Below, piece by piece: positions 52,571-62,244 of a stretch of DNA of 64,000 bases. Position numbers and translations under genes: made by a program. Numbering within the stretch: the stretch's first letter is position 1; the number at the start of each line of letters is the position of its first letter. The stretch is from contig JAKSLD010000020.1 of NCBI GenBank assembly GCA_024401395.1, forward strand, positions 1 through 64,000, written 5' to 3'. A model generated the notes under the pieces. The model saw only the letters and a program-made list of their open reading frames with translations. It searched no databases and was not told the DNA's origin. This stretch comes from Bacteroidales bacterium. Its GTDB lineage: Bacteria > Bacteroidota > Bacteroidia > Bacteroidales > Marinilabiliaceae.

Positions 52571-54451
52571 ATGAAATTTGATTACGACGTCATAGTTGTT
52601 GGAGCAGGACATGCTGGTTGTGAAGCCGCTTCTGCGTCTGCAAATTTAGGTTGCAGTACACTCTTTATTACAATGGATTTGACGAAAATTGCTCAAATGT
52701 CTTGTAATCCAGCCGTAGGAGGTATTGCTAAAGGTCAGATTGTTAGGGAAATAGATGCTCTTGGTGGCTATATGGGAGTCATTACTGACAAGTCTTCTAT
52801 TCATTTTAAGATGCTTAATCGCAGTAAGGGTCCTGCTATGTGGTCGCCTCGCAGTCAGTGCGATAAAGTTGTTTTTACACTAGAGTGGAGAAAACAGCTA
52901 GATAATACGCCTAATCTTCATTTGTGGCAAGATGCTGTAACCGAGCTTGTAGTAAAAGGTGATAAGATTTGTGGTGTAAAGACAAAATTAGGTCTTACAT
53001 TTTTCGCCAAAGCCGTTGTTCTGACAAATGGTACATTCCTTAATGGTCTAATGCATATTGGTAGGGTACAGTTACGTGGTGGTCGCATGGCTGATGAAGC
53101 TTCCTATATACTCTCAGATCAAATGAGAGATTTAGGTTTCAATGTCAACCGTATGAAGACAGGTACACCTGTACGTATTGACGGTAATTCTATTAATTTT
53201 GATGTTTTAGAGAAGCAGCCTACTGATATAGATTATATTCAGCAGTTTTCGTATCGTGATATAGCATTATCATCTCAACCGCAAAGAGATAACTATATTA
53301 CATATACAAATTCTACTGTTCACGATATTTTAAAAGCAAGTTTCAAAGATTCTCCTCTATACAATGGTACAATCAAGTCTATTGGTCCACGATATTGTCC
53401 AAGTATTGAGACTAAGTTGGTTAATTTTGCTGACAAAGATCAGCATCAGTTATTTTTAGAGCCTGAATCCAATACAAATAACGAGTATTATCTCAATGGC
53501 TTCAGCACGTCTCTACCTCTAGCGACGCAGGTAGAGGCGCTGAAACATATTCCTGGTCTTGAGAATGCTAATATAACGCGACCTGGTTATGCTATTGAGT
53601 ATGATTTCTTTGATCCTACGCAGCTTACTGCTTCATTAGAGTCGAAGATTATCCATGGTCTTTTCCTAGCCGGTCAGATTAATGGCACTACAGGTTATGA
53701 AGAGGCTGCTGGTCAGGGACTAGTTGCAGGTATCAATGCGACAAAGTTCTGTAGTGATTCTGCTCCAATTATTTTGACTAGAGATTCATCTTATATTGGA
53801 GTTCTGATTGACGATCTTATTACAAAAGGTGTAGATGAGCCATACCGTATGTTCACATCCAGAGCAGAGTATCGTATTCTTTTACGTCAAGATAACTCAG
53901 ATTTACGTCTCTCGAGAATCGGCTCTGAGATTGGTCTCTTAGATTCTGTTCAGTCTACGGCATTCTCGCGAAAGAGTGATTCTATAGATAAATTGCTAGA
54001 TTTTATCACAAATAAGAAATTCAAGGCAGATATTCTCAATCCATATCTCCAGACTATTGATTCCTCTTTGATAAATGAGTCAAAATCTATAGCAGAACTT
54101 CTTTCTAGACCTGAGGCTCATCTCGAATTATTCCAACCGCTATTTCAAAGAATGTTTGATTCTCTACATATAGAGAGTGACGTTACACGAAGAGCAGTTC
54201 TTCAAGAAGTTGAGATTCTTTGTAAGTATAGCGGTTATATTGCCCGTGAAAGAGAGTTGGCTGATAAAGCATCAGGATTCAATTCTCTATCACTTGCTAG
54301 ATTCAGTGATTATTCTTCTATTTCTAGTCTCAGCTATGAGGCTCGTGAGAAATTGAATAGATATAAACCTGCCACTATTGGTCAGGCTCGAAATATTTCT
54401 GGAGTTTCAACTTCTGATATTGACGTACTAGTAATGTTGATTCAGGGATAA
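52571..54451 (+). CDS. mnmG: tRNA uridine 5-carboxymethylaminomethyl modification enzyme MnmG (GidA)
   Basis: 626 residues from ATG 52571. The FAD fold starts [14 protein letters not shown]. Conserved motifs include [36 protein letters not shown], the FSTSLP segment and [12 protein letters not shown]. With MnmE it modifies U34 of certain tRNAs. mnmG often lies near oriC. A parS site lies 56 bases after its stop. Confidence 0.96.
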   Translation: MKFDYDVIVVGAGHAGCEAASASANLGCSTLFITMDLTKIAQMSCNPAVGGIAKGQIVREIDALGGYMGVITDKSSIHFKMLNRSKGPAMWSPRSQCDKVVFTLEWRKQLDNTPNLHLWQDAVTELVVKGDKICGVKTKLGLTFFAKAVVLTNGTFLNGLMHIGRVQLRGGRMADEASYILSDQMRDLGFNVNRMKTGTPVRIDGNSINFDVLEKQPTDIDYIQQFSYRDIALSSQPQRDNYITYTNSTVHDILKASFKDSPLYNGTIKSIGPRYCPSIETKLVNFADKDQHQLFLEPESNTNNEYYLNGFSTSLPLATQVEALKHIPGLENANITRPGYAIEYDFFDPTQLTASLESKIIHGLFLAGQINGTTGYEEAAGQGLVAGINATKFCSDSAPIILTRDSSYIGVLIDDLITKGVDEPYRMFTSRAEYRILLRQDNSDLRLSRIGSEIGLLDSVQSTAFSRKSDSIDKLLDFITNKKFKADILNPYLQTIDSSLINESKSIAELLSRPEAHLELFQPLFQRMFDSLHIESDVTRRAVLQEVEILCKYSGYIARERELADKASGFNSLSLARFSDYSSISSLSYEAREKLNRYKPATIGQARNISGVSTSDIDVLVMLIQG

Positions 54452-54506
54452 TTTTTCCCTTTATCTACTTACTACAGCATTAGTTCTTAAAATTTTACGG
54501 TTCTTC

Positions 54507-54522
54507 TGTTTCACGTGAAACA
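54507..54522. promoter_or_regulatory. parS site (ParB-binding), copy 2
   Basis: TGTTTCACGTGAAACA, again the exact 16-bp consensus, between mnmG and ade. It also lies within the zone where strand composition flips. Confidence 0.92.
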
Positions 54523-54539
54523 TTTCTAATTCTTTCAAT

Positions 54540-56183
54540 ATGGCACAAAACACTATTAAAGCAAATTTACTGGATATTCATTCTCGGTCGATGTATCTGG
54601 CTGAGGTGATATATGATGATAATATTATAGCTATTAATAAGTTGTCTGATGAGTGTGATTCTAGTCTGAATTGGATAGTGCCTGGTTTTGTAGATTCGCA
54701 TGTCCATATTGAGAGTAGTATGCTTAGTCCTGTGGAGTTTGCGAAGATGGTGTCAAGATATGGTACTATTGGAGCGGTGTGTGATCCGCATGAGATAGCT
54801 AATGTTTGTGGTGATGAAGGAATTGATTATATGATGGAGTCTGCGAAGAGTGCTTGTATGAAACTCTTCTTTGCTCTTCCTTCGTGCGTACCTGCTACGT
54901 CGTTTGAAACTAATGGAGCGACAGTTGATGATAAGACCTTAGATAAATACCATACAAAGGTAGTTGCTTTAGCAGAGATGATGAATTATCCAGGTGTGAT
55001 ATACAATGATTCCAAAGTTAAAGCATTATTGGATTGTGCTAAGAAGTATAATCTTCCTATTGATGGTCACGTACCTGGGTTAAGCGGTGATGATCTTGAT
55101 AAGTATATAGGTGCGGGTATTTCTACTGACCATGAGTGTTTCTCATACGATGAAGCTGTTGAGAAGATAGGTAAGGGTATGAAAGTCCTTATTCGAGAGG
55201 GTAGTGCTGCACGAAATCTTGATGCGCTGTTTCCATTATTGAAATCGCATATTGATGATATTATGTTCTGTACTGATGATTCTCATCCTGATGATGTATT
55301 GGAGAGAGGACATATCAGTCGTTTTGTAGATTATGCTCTATCGAAAGGTATTTCTATATTTGACTTGTATAAGCCATTACTTCAAACCCCTAACAAGCAC
55401 TATGGTCTTGGACTTGGTGAGCTAAGAGTAGGAGACAGTGCAGATTTTCTAGTTGTGGACAATCTTAAATCATATAAGGTTCAGAAATGTATTGTTAACG
55501 GTAAGGATGCAAATCAAGACAATAAAACAGCAAGTAAGCAATCGAAGTATGTAAATATATTTGAGACGAGGCAGTTTGAGGTTGTTGATGTTGCGGTAGA
55601 GAAGCAATCAGATAAAGTCAGGGTTATAGAAGTCAAAGATGGGGAGTTGGTGTCTGGACAGTATATATGGCAGATTAATAACAGGTCACGTTTTGTGATG
55701 CCATCGCTTGATGAAGATATAGTAAAGTTAGTCGTAATCAACAGATACGATCCTCAAGCTGAGCCTGCAGTTGGATTTATAAAAGGTACAGGTATGAGTT
55801 GCGAGTGCGGTGCGTATGGCAGTTCGATTGCGCACGACTCGCATAATGTAGTAATTGTCGGTTCCGATGATTGGGCGATTATAGATTGTGCTAACAGAAT
55901 ATTTGAGAACGAGGGAGGTCTGTGTGTTGTAAACGGAGAAGAGATAGAGTCGATGAAGTTGCCTATTGCCGGGTTAATGACAGATGAAGATTATAGCGCA
56001 GTTGCCGATAAGTATTCAAAGATACAAGGAATAATCAAGGAGAAGTTGGGTGTAAAGCTAAAGGCTCCGTTTATGACATCATCCTTTATGTCACTTTTGG
56101 TAATCCCATCTTTAAAGCTGGGCGACAAGGGATTATTTGATGTAGACAAGTTCCAGTTCGTAGACCTATTTTTAAAAGAGTGA
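54540..56183 (+). CDS. ade: Adenine deaminase
   Basis: 547 residues, an amidohydrolase converting adenine to hypoxanthine. Metal motif DSHVHIESSM, then AVCDPHEIANVCG, IYNDSKV, DGHVPGLSG, FCTDDSHPDD and the C-terminal GMSCECGAYGSSIAHDSHN, all characteristic of Ade. Third-position base use drifts from T/G-rich at the start towards A/G-rich at the end, in the zone of the composition flip. Confidence 0.93.
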   Translation: MAQNTIKANLLDIHSRSMYLAEVIYDDNIIAINKLSDECDSSLNWIVPGFVDSHVHIESSMLSPVEFAKMVSRYGTIGAVCDPHEIANVCGDEGIDYMMESAKSACMKLFFALPSCVPATSFETNGATVDDKTLDKYHTKVVALAEMMNYPGVIYNDSKVKALLDCAKKYNLPIDGHVPGLSGDDLDKYIGAGISTDHECFSYDEAVEKIGKGMKVLIREGSAARNLDALFPLLKSHIDDIMFCTDDSHPDDVLERGHISRFVDYALSKGISIFDLYKPLLQTPNKHYGLGLGELRVGDSADFLVVDNLKSYKVQKCIVNGKDANQDNKTASKQSKYVNIFETRQFEVVDVAVEKQSDKVRVIEVKDGELVSGQYIWQINNRSRFVMPSLDEDIVKLVVINRYDPQAEPAVGFIKGTGMSCECGAYGSSIAHDSHNVVIVGSDDWAIIDCANRIFENEGGLCVVNGEEIESMKLPIAGLMTDEDYSAVADKYSKIQGIIKEKLGVKLKAPFMTSSFMSLLVIPSLKLGDKGLFDVDKFQFVDLFLKE

Positions 56184-56220
56184 TATAATCTATTTAGGCA
56201 GAAAGAATATATACGGGTAG

Positions 56221-58059
56221 ATGAAACACAATTCGAATACTGAGCGCCTAGCGTATTTGCATGAGATACTCAAGGTACTTCCTGAGCAGCCTGGAGTGTA
56301 TCAGTATTTCGATGTTGACGATAAGATTATATATGTCGGGAAGGCAAAGAATCTTAAGCGACGAGTGTCGTCCTATTTTCTGAAAGAGCAGAAATACGGC
56401 AAGACGATAGTGCTAGTTTCCAAGATTACAGATATAAAGTTCATTGTAGTTCAGAGCGAGCATGACGCCTTCCTATTAGAGAACAACCTTATCAAGCTAC
56501 ATCAGCCAAGATACAATATCCTGCTAAAAGATGGAAAGACCTATCCGTGGATAAAGGTAACAGGAGACCAGTACCCTAGAGTATTCCAGACCAGAAACAA
56601 AGTTGCTGATGGAGGCAAGTATTACGGACCCTATCCGTCGGTCAAGCAAGTGTACTATCTACTCAATCTGATCAATGATCTTTTCCCATTGAGGAACTGT
56701 GCGTTACCTTTGACCGACAGTGCTATAAAGGCAGGGCGTTATGATGTTTGTCTAAAGTATCACATTAAGTCGTGCTGTGCCCCTTGCGTTGGGAAAATCA
56801 CACAAGAAGAATACAGCTCATACGTATCCAAAGTGCACTCCATACTTCAAGGCAGGTTTTCTGATGTAATCAGCTCCATAAAAGAGAAGATGCAAGAAGA
56901 GGCGATGAACCTCAACTTTGAAGCGGCAGCAGCATTAAAGGACAAGATTGATTCATTGCAAGAGTACCAGTCACGTTCGATAGTTGCTTCAGTGTCTAAA
57001 GCTTCAGTAGAAGTCCTGGCATTAGTAGATGAGAAGTCATCCTCCAACGTATTTGTAAACCATATGCACATTGAAGAAGGCAGACTTCTTCACTCCTTCA
57101 CGTACAAATATTCGCGACCATACGAGCAGACAGCAGAAGAGATTATGTCGCACGCCTTTCAGATGATACTAGAGCAGTCGCAGAAAGTGTGCAAAGAAGT
57201 TGTTGTAAATGTAGTTCCAGACGAAGAGTTCTCACAGTACACATTCAATATTCCCCAGGCAGGAGAAAAGCTGAAATTGCTTGAGCTCAGTAAGAAAAAT
57301 GCCTTTGCGGCATTATATGATCAGATAAAGCACAATTCTATTAGAAACAGAGATTCCAAAGAAGACACATTACTACAACTAGTTCAGCAAAGACTATCGC
57401 TCAGAACACTTCCAGAGCATATAGAATGTTTTGATAACTCCAATATACAAGGCTCATTTCCAGTTGCTTCGTGCGTGGTATTCAAGAATGCCAAGCCATC
57501 AAAGAGCGATTACAGAAAATTCAATATAAAGACAGTAGAGGGGCCAGACGATTATGCATCGATGAGAGAAGTTGTGTACAGGCGATACAGCAGACTTATC
57601 AATGAAGAACAGCCATTGCCAAATGTAGTTATTGCCGATGGTGGAGAGGGACAGATGAAGATAATACACGAAGTGCTGTGTGAGTTAGGAATACAAGACA
57701 AAGTAGAATTAGTAGGACTTGCTAAGAATGCTAAACATAAGACACAGAAGGTGTTAGTAGGTTTTCCTCCACTAGAAGTTGATATACCTGCTCACGATGA
57801 TATATTTGCGTTTTTCTCCAGGATACAAGAAGAAGTACACAGGTTTGCCATTACATTTCATAGAGAGAAACGTTCCAGTGCTATGACACAATCCGAGCTA
57901 GACGGAATAAAAGGCATCGGACCAAAGACCAAGCAAGTTCTGATAGATAAATACAAGACACTATCAGGCATAGGGAAAGCGCCTAGAGAAGAAATAGAGG
58001 CGCTTATCGGCAATAAAAAAGCCAGTATTCTATTTGAATATATAGATAATATTAAATAA
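56221..58059 (+). CDS. uvrC: Excinuclease ABC subunit C
   Basis: 612 residues, making the two incisions in nucleotide excision repair. N-terminal GIY-YIG nuclease (GVYQYFDVDDKIIYVGKAKNLKRRV), UvrB-binding UVR motif (NFEAAAALKDKIDSLQ), RNase H-like domain (ECFDNSNIQG, IADGGEGQM) and C-terminal helix-hairpin-helix pair (IKGIGPKTKQVLIDKY). Length is normal. First clearly purine-rich plus-strand gene after the flip. Confidence 0.95.
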   Translation: MKHNSNTERLAYLHEILKVLPEQPGVYQYFDVDDKIIYVGKAKNLKRRVSSYFLKEQKYGKTIVLVSKITDIKFIVVQSEHDAFLLENNLIKLHQPRYNILLKDGKTYPWIKVTGDQYPRVFQTRNKVADGGKYYGPYPSVKQVYYLLNLINDLFPLRNCALPLTDSAIKAGRYDVCLKYHIKSCCAPCVGKITQEEYSSYVSKVHSILQGRFSDVISSIKEKMQEEAMNLNFEAAAALKDKIDSLQEYQSRSIVASVSKASVEVLALVDEKSSSNVFVNHMHIEEGRLLHSFTYKYSRPYEQTAEEIMSHAFQMILEQSQKVCKEVVVNVVPDEEFSQYTFNIPQAGEKLKLLELSKKNAFAALYDQIKHNSIRNRDSKEDTLLQLVQQRLSLRTLPEHIECFDNSNIQGSFPVASCVVFKNAKPSKSDYRKFNIKTVEGPDDYASMREVVYRRYSRLINEEQPLPNVVIADGGEGQMKIIHEVLCELGIQDKVELVGLAKNAKHKTQKVLVGFPPLEVDIPAHDDIFAFFSRIQEEVHRFAITFHREKRSSAMTQSELDGIKGIGPKTKQVLIDKYKTLSGIGKAPREEIEALIGNKKASILFEYIDNIK

Positions 58060-58067
58060 TCATCTTA

Positions 58068-58099
58068 TAATAGAATAGAGATAGAAGTATATTCTATTA
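58068..58099. terminator. AT-rich hairpin between uvrC and the deacetylase gene
   Basis: TAATAGAATA (58068-58077) and TATTCTATTA (58090-58099) pair perfectly between two convergent genes. There is no T-run, but the placement suggests a shared terminator or RNA end. Confidence 0.5.
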
Positions 58100-59503
58100 C
58101 TCAAACAACTTACTACTTATAGAGATCATTCTACGTACCACATCCGTTGTAGTAGCAGAATTAGTCTGGTATTGTGATGCGAAGCGCAATATATCCTCGT
58201 AGATACGGTATGAATTAGGATACTTATAAGAGTCGAAATCCGAGTTAGACCACTGCATACTGCACATACCATTGAACTTACGAATCTCGTCAAGAATCTG
58301 TTCTGCGCGACCGAATATTTCGTCCTCTGACATCTTGTTTTTCAGGAAGTGAGAGGCGTTTATCGAAAGTGGAATTTCAAGTAATCCCATTATCTTTTGT
58401 TCGCCGTGATTGAAAGGGTAGAACGGCAAGCAATACGAATTTCTGAACCCATTATTATCTGGGAAATGCAAGCTACAGTCAACCATTATATTAGCGGCAT
58501 CGAGGCTTGACAAATACTCCTCCGTATTCAGTTTATGAAGGTTTATTCGGCAGTAAGGCAAACTCTCAGCGTAGCTATCCTGCATATCAGAGACAGCCTT
58601 CATTATCTGCTCCACTGTATTATATTTCTTAGGGAGGAGAACACCGACGTCGAAGCCCCTAGTGCCCATTTTAATCATCATCTGGCGTATATCCTCGCTT
58701 TTCAGGGATACATCACCACGGTCCTCCGGGTCGCTCTTATCAGTCAAGAAAAACCAAGTAGAGTAATAGCCGAACTGCTGTTCCAGATTCATCAAGTTTT
58801 CGAACGTCCACCAAGGATTATCTATGATATCCAGCTTCAGGGCGTGCTTAGTAGCGTAGGCAGCTGCCTTAAACTTTACTTTACGTGGCATGTCCAACGG
58901 TCTGATTCCCAACACTTGGAGCCACGCATCGATAATATATTTATGATTGAAGTAATTGACCTTTCGCACGTTATGAGAGAGGTGAACGATTGGAGTCTTG
59001 AAGACAGATACACGTTTGAACAAGACCTTGTTGACGGCGCACCATTTTTCCAACCCTTTAATGATCCACTCCATATAGTAGTTAACCACAGGGATGAACG
59101 CGATATCAAGCTGATCCTGTATGCTACCCTTATATTGAAAACGCCCGAGGCTGTCACGTGGAACATCAGGATTCATCTCCTGGTAACCAGAGAGGAGGTA
59201 GAAAGCAGACTTTATGAAGTCGTGGTTGAATACGATGTTAGTACCCTTTTCGAAATAAGGCTCCTTGATGTCGGAGCAAGGGTAAAGGACCGGGATATCA
59301 GCTATAGACAAGTCGCCCGTCCAACCTTTAGAAGAACAGGGGATAAACACCTTACCGCTAGAAAACTCAGGAAGCTTATCGCCGTAAATCAATACTGTGT
59401 CCCAATCTATGGAAGTCTCAACCATCATCTTGATGTGACACAAGATATAGTCAATTTCAGCTTTTGTAAGAGGTCTAGTAAGTTTATAATCGTATTCTAC
59501 CAT
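58097..59503 (-). CDS. Polysaccharide deacetylase-family protein (DUF7033-type)
   Basis: A 468-residue soluble protein. The N-terminal part (about 1-130) resembles DUF7033, and the rest a polysaccharide-deacetylase-like barrel (DVPRDSLGRFQYKG, STWFFLTDKSDPEDRGD, MMIKMGTRGFDVGVLLPKKYN, LPFYPFN). The Asp-His-His metal motif of active deacetylases is not obvious, so activity is uncertain. Codons are T-rich, unlike the neighbouring plus-strand genes, consistent with the flip. Confidence 0.7.
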   Translation of the reverse strand: MVEYDYKLTRPLTKAEIDYILCHIKMMVETSIDWDTVLIYGDKLPEFSSGKVFIPCSSKGWTGDLSIADIPVLYPCSDIKEPYFEKGTNIVFNHDFIKSAFYLLSGYQEMNPDVPRDSLGRFQYKGSIQDQLDIAFIPVVNYYMEWIIKGLEKWCAVNKVLFKRVSVFKTPIVHLSHNVRKVNYFNHKYIIDAWLQVLGIRPLDMPRKVKFKAAAYATKHALKLDIIDNPWWTFENLMNLEQQFGYYSTWFFLTDKSDPEDRGDVSLKSEDIRQMMIKMGTRGFDVGVLLPKKYNTVEQIMKAVSDMQDSYAESLPYCRINLHKLNTEEYLSSLDAANIMVDCSLHFPDNNGFRNSYCLPFYPFNHGEQKIMGLLEIPLSINASHFLKNKMSEDEIFGRAEQILDEIRKFNGMCSMQWSNSDFDSYKYPNSYRIYEDILRFASQYQTNSATTTDVVRRMISISSKLFE

Positions 59504-59544
59504 TTGAAAAATGTTCTTAGTAGTGCAATAGCATATTAATTATC

Positions 59545-59564
59545 CAAAGTTAATAGTAATTTTG
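59545..59564. promoter_or_regulatory. Divergent -7 boxes for the deacetylase gene and dtd
   Basis: CAAAGTTA (59545-59552; minus-strand TAACTTTG) and TAATTTTG (plus, 59557-59564) both fit TAnnTTTG. They stand back to back, 4 bases apart, in the 86-base gap. Confidence 0.55.
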
Positions 59565-59589
59565 TGACCTGCAAATATTAAGAAGACAA

Positions 59590-60042
59590 ATGCGTGTAGT
59601 TATTCAAAGAGTCAAGGAAGCATCAGTAGCCATTGATGGTGCTATAGTTGGGCAGATAGGGAAAGGTCTGCTAGTTCTTTTTGCCGTTGAAGAAGGCGAA
59701 GGCGACGAAGATCTTGACTGGCTTGTAGGTAAAATAGTACAGATGAGGATATTCTCAGATGCAGAAGGGCTGATGAATCTATCACTTGAGGATGTAGGTG
59801 GTGATATACTGGTAGTCAGTCAGTTTACACTTTATGCGCAGACGAAGAAAGGCAACCGTCCGTCCTTTATCAGGAGTGCAAAACCAGTCACAGCAGAGCC
59901 ATTGTACGAGCTATTTGTGAAGAAGCTAGAAGAGCGCTTAGGGAAGAGAGTACCTACGGGGCGATTTGGGGCTGATATGGCAGTCTCGTTGTTAAATGAC
60001 GGGCCAGTGACCATTACGATGGACACGAAGGCGAGGGAGTGA
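59590..60042 (+). CDS. dtd: D-aminoacyl-tRNA deacylase
   Basis: 150 residues, of standard Dtd length. It shows [34 protein letters not shown] (the SQFTLY motif), and the C-terminal [20 protein letters not shown] (GP motif). It frees D-amino acids from mischarged tRNA. A -7 box lies 26 bases upstream. Confidence 0.95.
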   Translation: MRVVIQRVKEASVAIDGAIVGQIGKGLLVLFAVEEGEGDEDLDWLVGKIVQMRIFSDAEGLMNLSLEDVGGDILVVSQFTLYAQTKKGNRPSFIRSAKPVTAEPLYELFVKKLEERLGKRVPTGRFGADMAVSLLNDGPVTITMDTKARE

Positions 60043-60118
60043 AGAGACGGAGAGATTAAGAGACAAAGAGATGGAAGGGACTAAGAGACGAAGAGTGGAA
60101 GAGACAAAAAGAGAGGTA
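60040..60118 (+). repeat. Purine-only degenerate tandem repeat
   Basis: A nearly pure A/G tract built of about four to five degenerate units around AGAGACRAAGAGATGGA, from the dtd stop to just before deoC. There is no ORF across it. Confidence 0.6.
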
Positions 60119-60148
60119 TAAAATAGATTACAAATAACAATAAACAAT

Positions 60149-61048
60149 ATGTCACTATTAGATGAGTTAAAGGCGAAGTATCCGCTGACAATCAGTCAGA
60201 AAGAGGCTGATGATTTTGTAGCGGGACTTAAGGCGAAGCAGCAAGAGTATTATAACAATGCTGCAGTACAGCAGACGATATTTTCGTGTATTGATCTTAC
60301 TACATTGAAGCAGACAGACTCCAAGAAGAGCGTCACAGCCTTTGTAGAAAAGGTAAATCAGTTTGCGAAAGACTATCCGATGTATACCAACGTCGGAGGA
60401 ATCTGTGTTTATCCTAACTTCTCCGAGATATACAAGAGCACACTTAAGGTAGCAGGTGTGAACAAAGCCGTTGTAGCAGGCGGTTTCCCATCGTCGCAGA
60501 CATTCAAAGAGATCAAAGTACTAGAGTCCAAGATGGCTGTTGAGGCAGGAGCTACAGAAGTAGATATTGTGATTCCAGTCGGGGAGATGCTAGGCGGCAA
60601 TGTAGAGCAAGTATTTGACGAAGTGAAGTCGGTCAAGGCAGTGTTGCCAAACAACCATTTGAAGGTAATACTTGAGACAGGCGTATTGACAAATATAGAG
60701 ACTATTTGGTATGCGTCAGTTGCTGCGATGGAAGCAGGAGCAGACTTCATTAAAACTTCAACTGGCAAGGAGCAACAAGGTGATATGCAGACAGCTGCGT
60801 ACGTAATGTGTTCCGCTATAAAAGCATATCGTGAGAAGAGCGGCAGAAACGTAGGCTTCAAGCCAGCAGGCGGTATCCGCACGGCATTAGATGCTACACT
60901 CTTCTACCTGATAGTAGAGACCTTGCTAGGCAAAGAGCAGATGAAGGCAGAGTTGTTCCGCATTGGAGCATCAAGTCTAGCAAACAGTTCGCTCAGTCGT
61001 ATGGAGACATTGAGACTAGGCAAAGAGACAGAAGTGAAATACTTCTAG
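60149..61048 (+). CDS. deoC: Deoxyribose-phosphate aldolase
   Basis: 299 residues. The Schiff-base lysine lies in ADFIKTSTGK, with VDIVIPVGEM, LKVILETGVL and GFKPAGGIRTA as further conserved motifs. It splits 2-deoxyribose 5-phosphate into glyceraldehyde 3-phosphate and acetaldehyde. It is longer than E. coli DeoC by about 40 residues, mostly at the N-terminus, as in other Bacteroidota. Confidence 0.95.
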   Translation: MSLLDELKAKYPLTISQKEADDFVAGLKAKQQEYYNNAAVQQTIFSCIDLTTLKQTDSKKSVTAFVEKVNQFAKDYPMYTNVGGICVYPNFSEIYKSTLKVAGVNKAVVAGGFPSSQTFKEIKVLESKMAVEAGATEVDIVIPVGEMLGGNVEQVFDEVKSVKAVLPNNHLKVILETGVLTNIETIWYASVAAMEAGADFIKTSTGKEQQGDMQTAAYVMCSAIKAYREKSGRNVGFKPAGGIRTALDATLFYLIVETLLGKEQMKAELFRIGASSLANSSLSRMETLRLGKETEVKYF

Positions 61049-61091
61049 TACACAGAAGCTCATTCCCAATAGAGAGAATGACAGTAAATAT

Positions 61092-61132
61092 AAACACGCC
61101 CTTTCCAAATCAGGAGAGGGCGTGTTTATTTT
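61092..61132 (+). terminator. Terminator after deoC
   Basis: AAACACGCCCTTTCC (61092-61106) pairs with GGAGAGGGCGTGTTT (61113-61127) with one mismatch and is followed by ATTTT. Strong stem. Confidence 0.88.
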
Positions 61133-61212
61133 GAAAAGGGCACAGGCTGCATATAGGCAACATCATTTCTGGGTATGGGCAGCGTATAGGCAGCGTCCGA
61201 TCTAGTATCGGG

Positions 61213-61255
61213 CTAGTATAAGGGAACACCCTTGTTACTCGTAATTTTTTTATTT
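61213..61255 (-). repeat. Dispersed short repeat, copy R3
   Basis: On the minus strand it reads AAATAAAAAAATTACGA, then GTAACAAGGGTGTTCCCTTATACTAG (in two parts). The first 17 bases equal R2 and the last 14 equal R1. It lies between deoC and the unknown basic protein gene. Confidence 0.65.
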
Positions 61256-61316
61256 GGGAGGTAACATTTGGGGATATTGGGCGTATAATGTGGTGTTAAC
61301 TATAAACAGATATACT

Positions 61317-61877
61317 ATGGGATCACTCGAGATCAGACATAAGATGGTGACATTGGCGCGGAGGAAGAGCAGAGCCAGCTCGGACGCCCGGATAAGTGGG
61401 CGGAGTATTTTCATAAAGCGCTATCCAGGAAAGAGATATAAACTTATAGCGATGGACGTTTCAAAAAAGCAACGTGCATTGCGAGATATGTTTGCTGACG
61501 CACAGAAGCTTGCGCAAGATGATATGAAGTCTTGGAACAGGGTCAGGCATTGGGAGAGATATGCCCGAAAGCACAAGAAACACGGAGCGTACAGAGGCGC
61601 TGTATCCTTTTACTACAAGATGCTGAGAGAACATGGAGAAGAGTTGAGAGAAGTGGTGAGCAGAGAGTCGACCGGGAGAAAGAGCTACGGGCAGTCGGGG
61701 CAACAGCATCTGAGAGACGAGGGCAGAAGGACAGACCGAGTACCGAGACAGATGAGCAACGGAGCCTACGCCACGGCAGAAGAGATGAGGATCTTCAGGG
61801 AAGGCAATATATTCTTCTGGGTGAGGTTTGACAGTGTGGAAGAGTATAGAGAAGAGCTGATGAGGCTGGCGGCGTGA
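61317..61877 (+). CDS. Basic hypothetical protein
   Basis: 186 residues from ATG 61317; an in-frame TTG at 61254 is less likely. Strongly basic (many Arg/Lys), helical, with DVSKKQRALRDMFADAQKLA and a Tyr-rich YRGAVSFYYKML segment. The C-terminus is acidic (EEYREELMRLAA). No family is recognised. The charge suggests nucleic-acid binding, but nothing else supports this. Purine-rich throughout. Confidence 0.5.
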   Translation: MGSLEIRHKMVTLARRKSRASSDARISGRSIFIKRYPGKRYKLIAMDVSKKQRALRDMFADAQKLAQDDMKSWNRVRHWERYARKHKKHGAYRGAVSFYYKMLREHGEELREVVSRESTGRKSYGQSGQQHLRDEGRRTDRVPRQMSNGAYATAEEMRIFREGNIFFWVRFDSVEEYREELMRLAA

Positions 61878-61991
61878 GGGATAGGGTAGTATATTTGTAG
61901 ATTTGATGAGAGTTTCAGTGAGGTATTGGGTTCTGTTTCATACGAGATGTAGGAAAAGATATAGCTAAGTCGACATAAAAATCTGGAGTAG

Positions 61992-62163
61992 GGAAGAGTC
62001 GTCACGGGAAAAGCGTCACGGTTTTACTCTGCCAGTTCGTCATTATCGGCAGCTAAAGTATTACTTGATAAAGATTTTGTGACGAAAGAAGATGGGGTGC
62101 AAGGTGTATGATATGGACGGGGGATATCTGGCGTGGGTGGAGAATGGGTATGAAGTAGAGTGA
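61992..62163 (+). pseudogene. Remnant of a rhodanese-like (sulfurtransferase-fold) gene
   Basis: Two frames each show parts of the rhodanese C-terminal half. The first reads FYSASSSLSAAKVLLDKDFVTK, matching the active-site loop and following helix of rhodanese (YCxxGxRS...AAxxL). The second, starting near 62091, reads VYDMDGGYLAWVENGYEVE and stops at 62161-62163, matching the family ending (V-x-x-L-x-GG-x-x-A-W). They are offset by a frameshift, the active-site Cys is replaced by Ser, and the N-terminal half is not visible. The gene is therefore a decayed remnant. Confidence 0.75.
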
Positions 62164-62236
62164 GGAATGGAGAGAGCGAGGGAGTAAAAAGTATAAAATA
62201 TTAGACAATTTGCTTGTTTTGTTGGGTTGATAAGTA

Positions 62237-62244
62237 TATTTTTG
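62237..62244 (+). promoter_or_regulatory. -7 box of the hipBST genes
   Basis: TATTTTTG fits TAnnTTTG. A TTG lies about 20 bases upstream. It is 26 bases before the hipB start. Confidence 0.55.

Noticed and set aside
58535-59539. A 334-codon plus-strand frame opposite the deacetylase gene
   Set aside because: No domain or sensible composition; the minus-strand protein has family features and a promoter.
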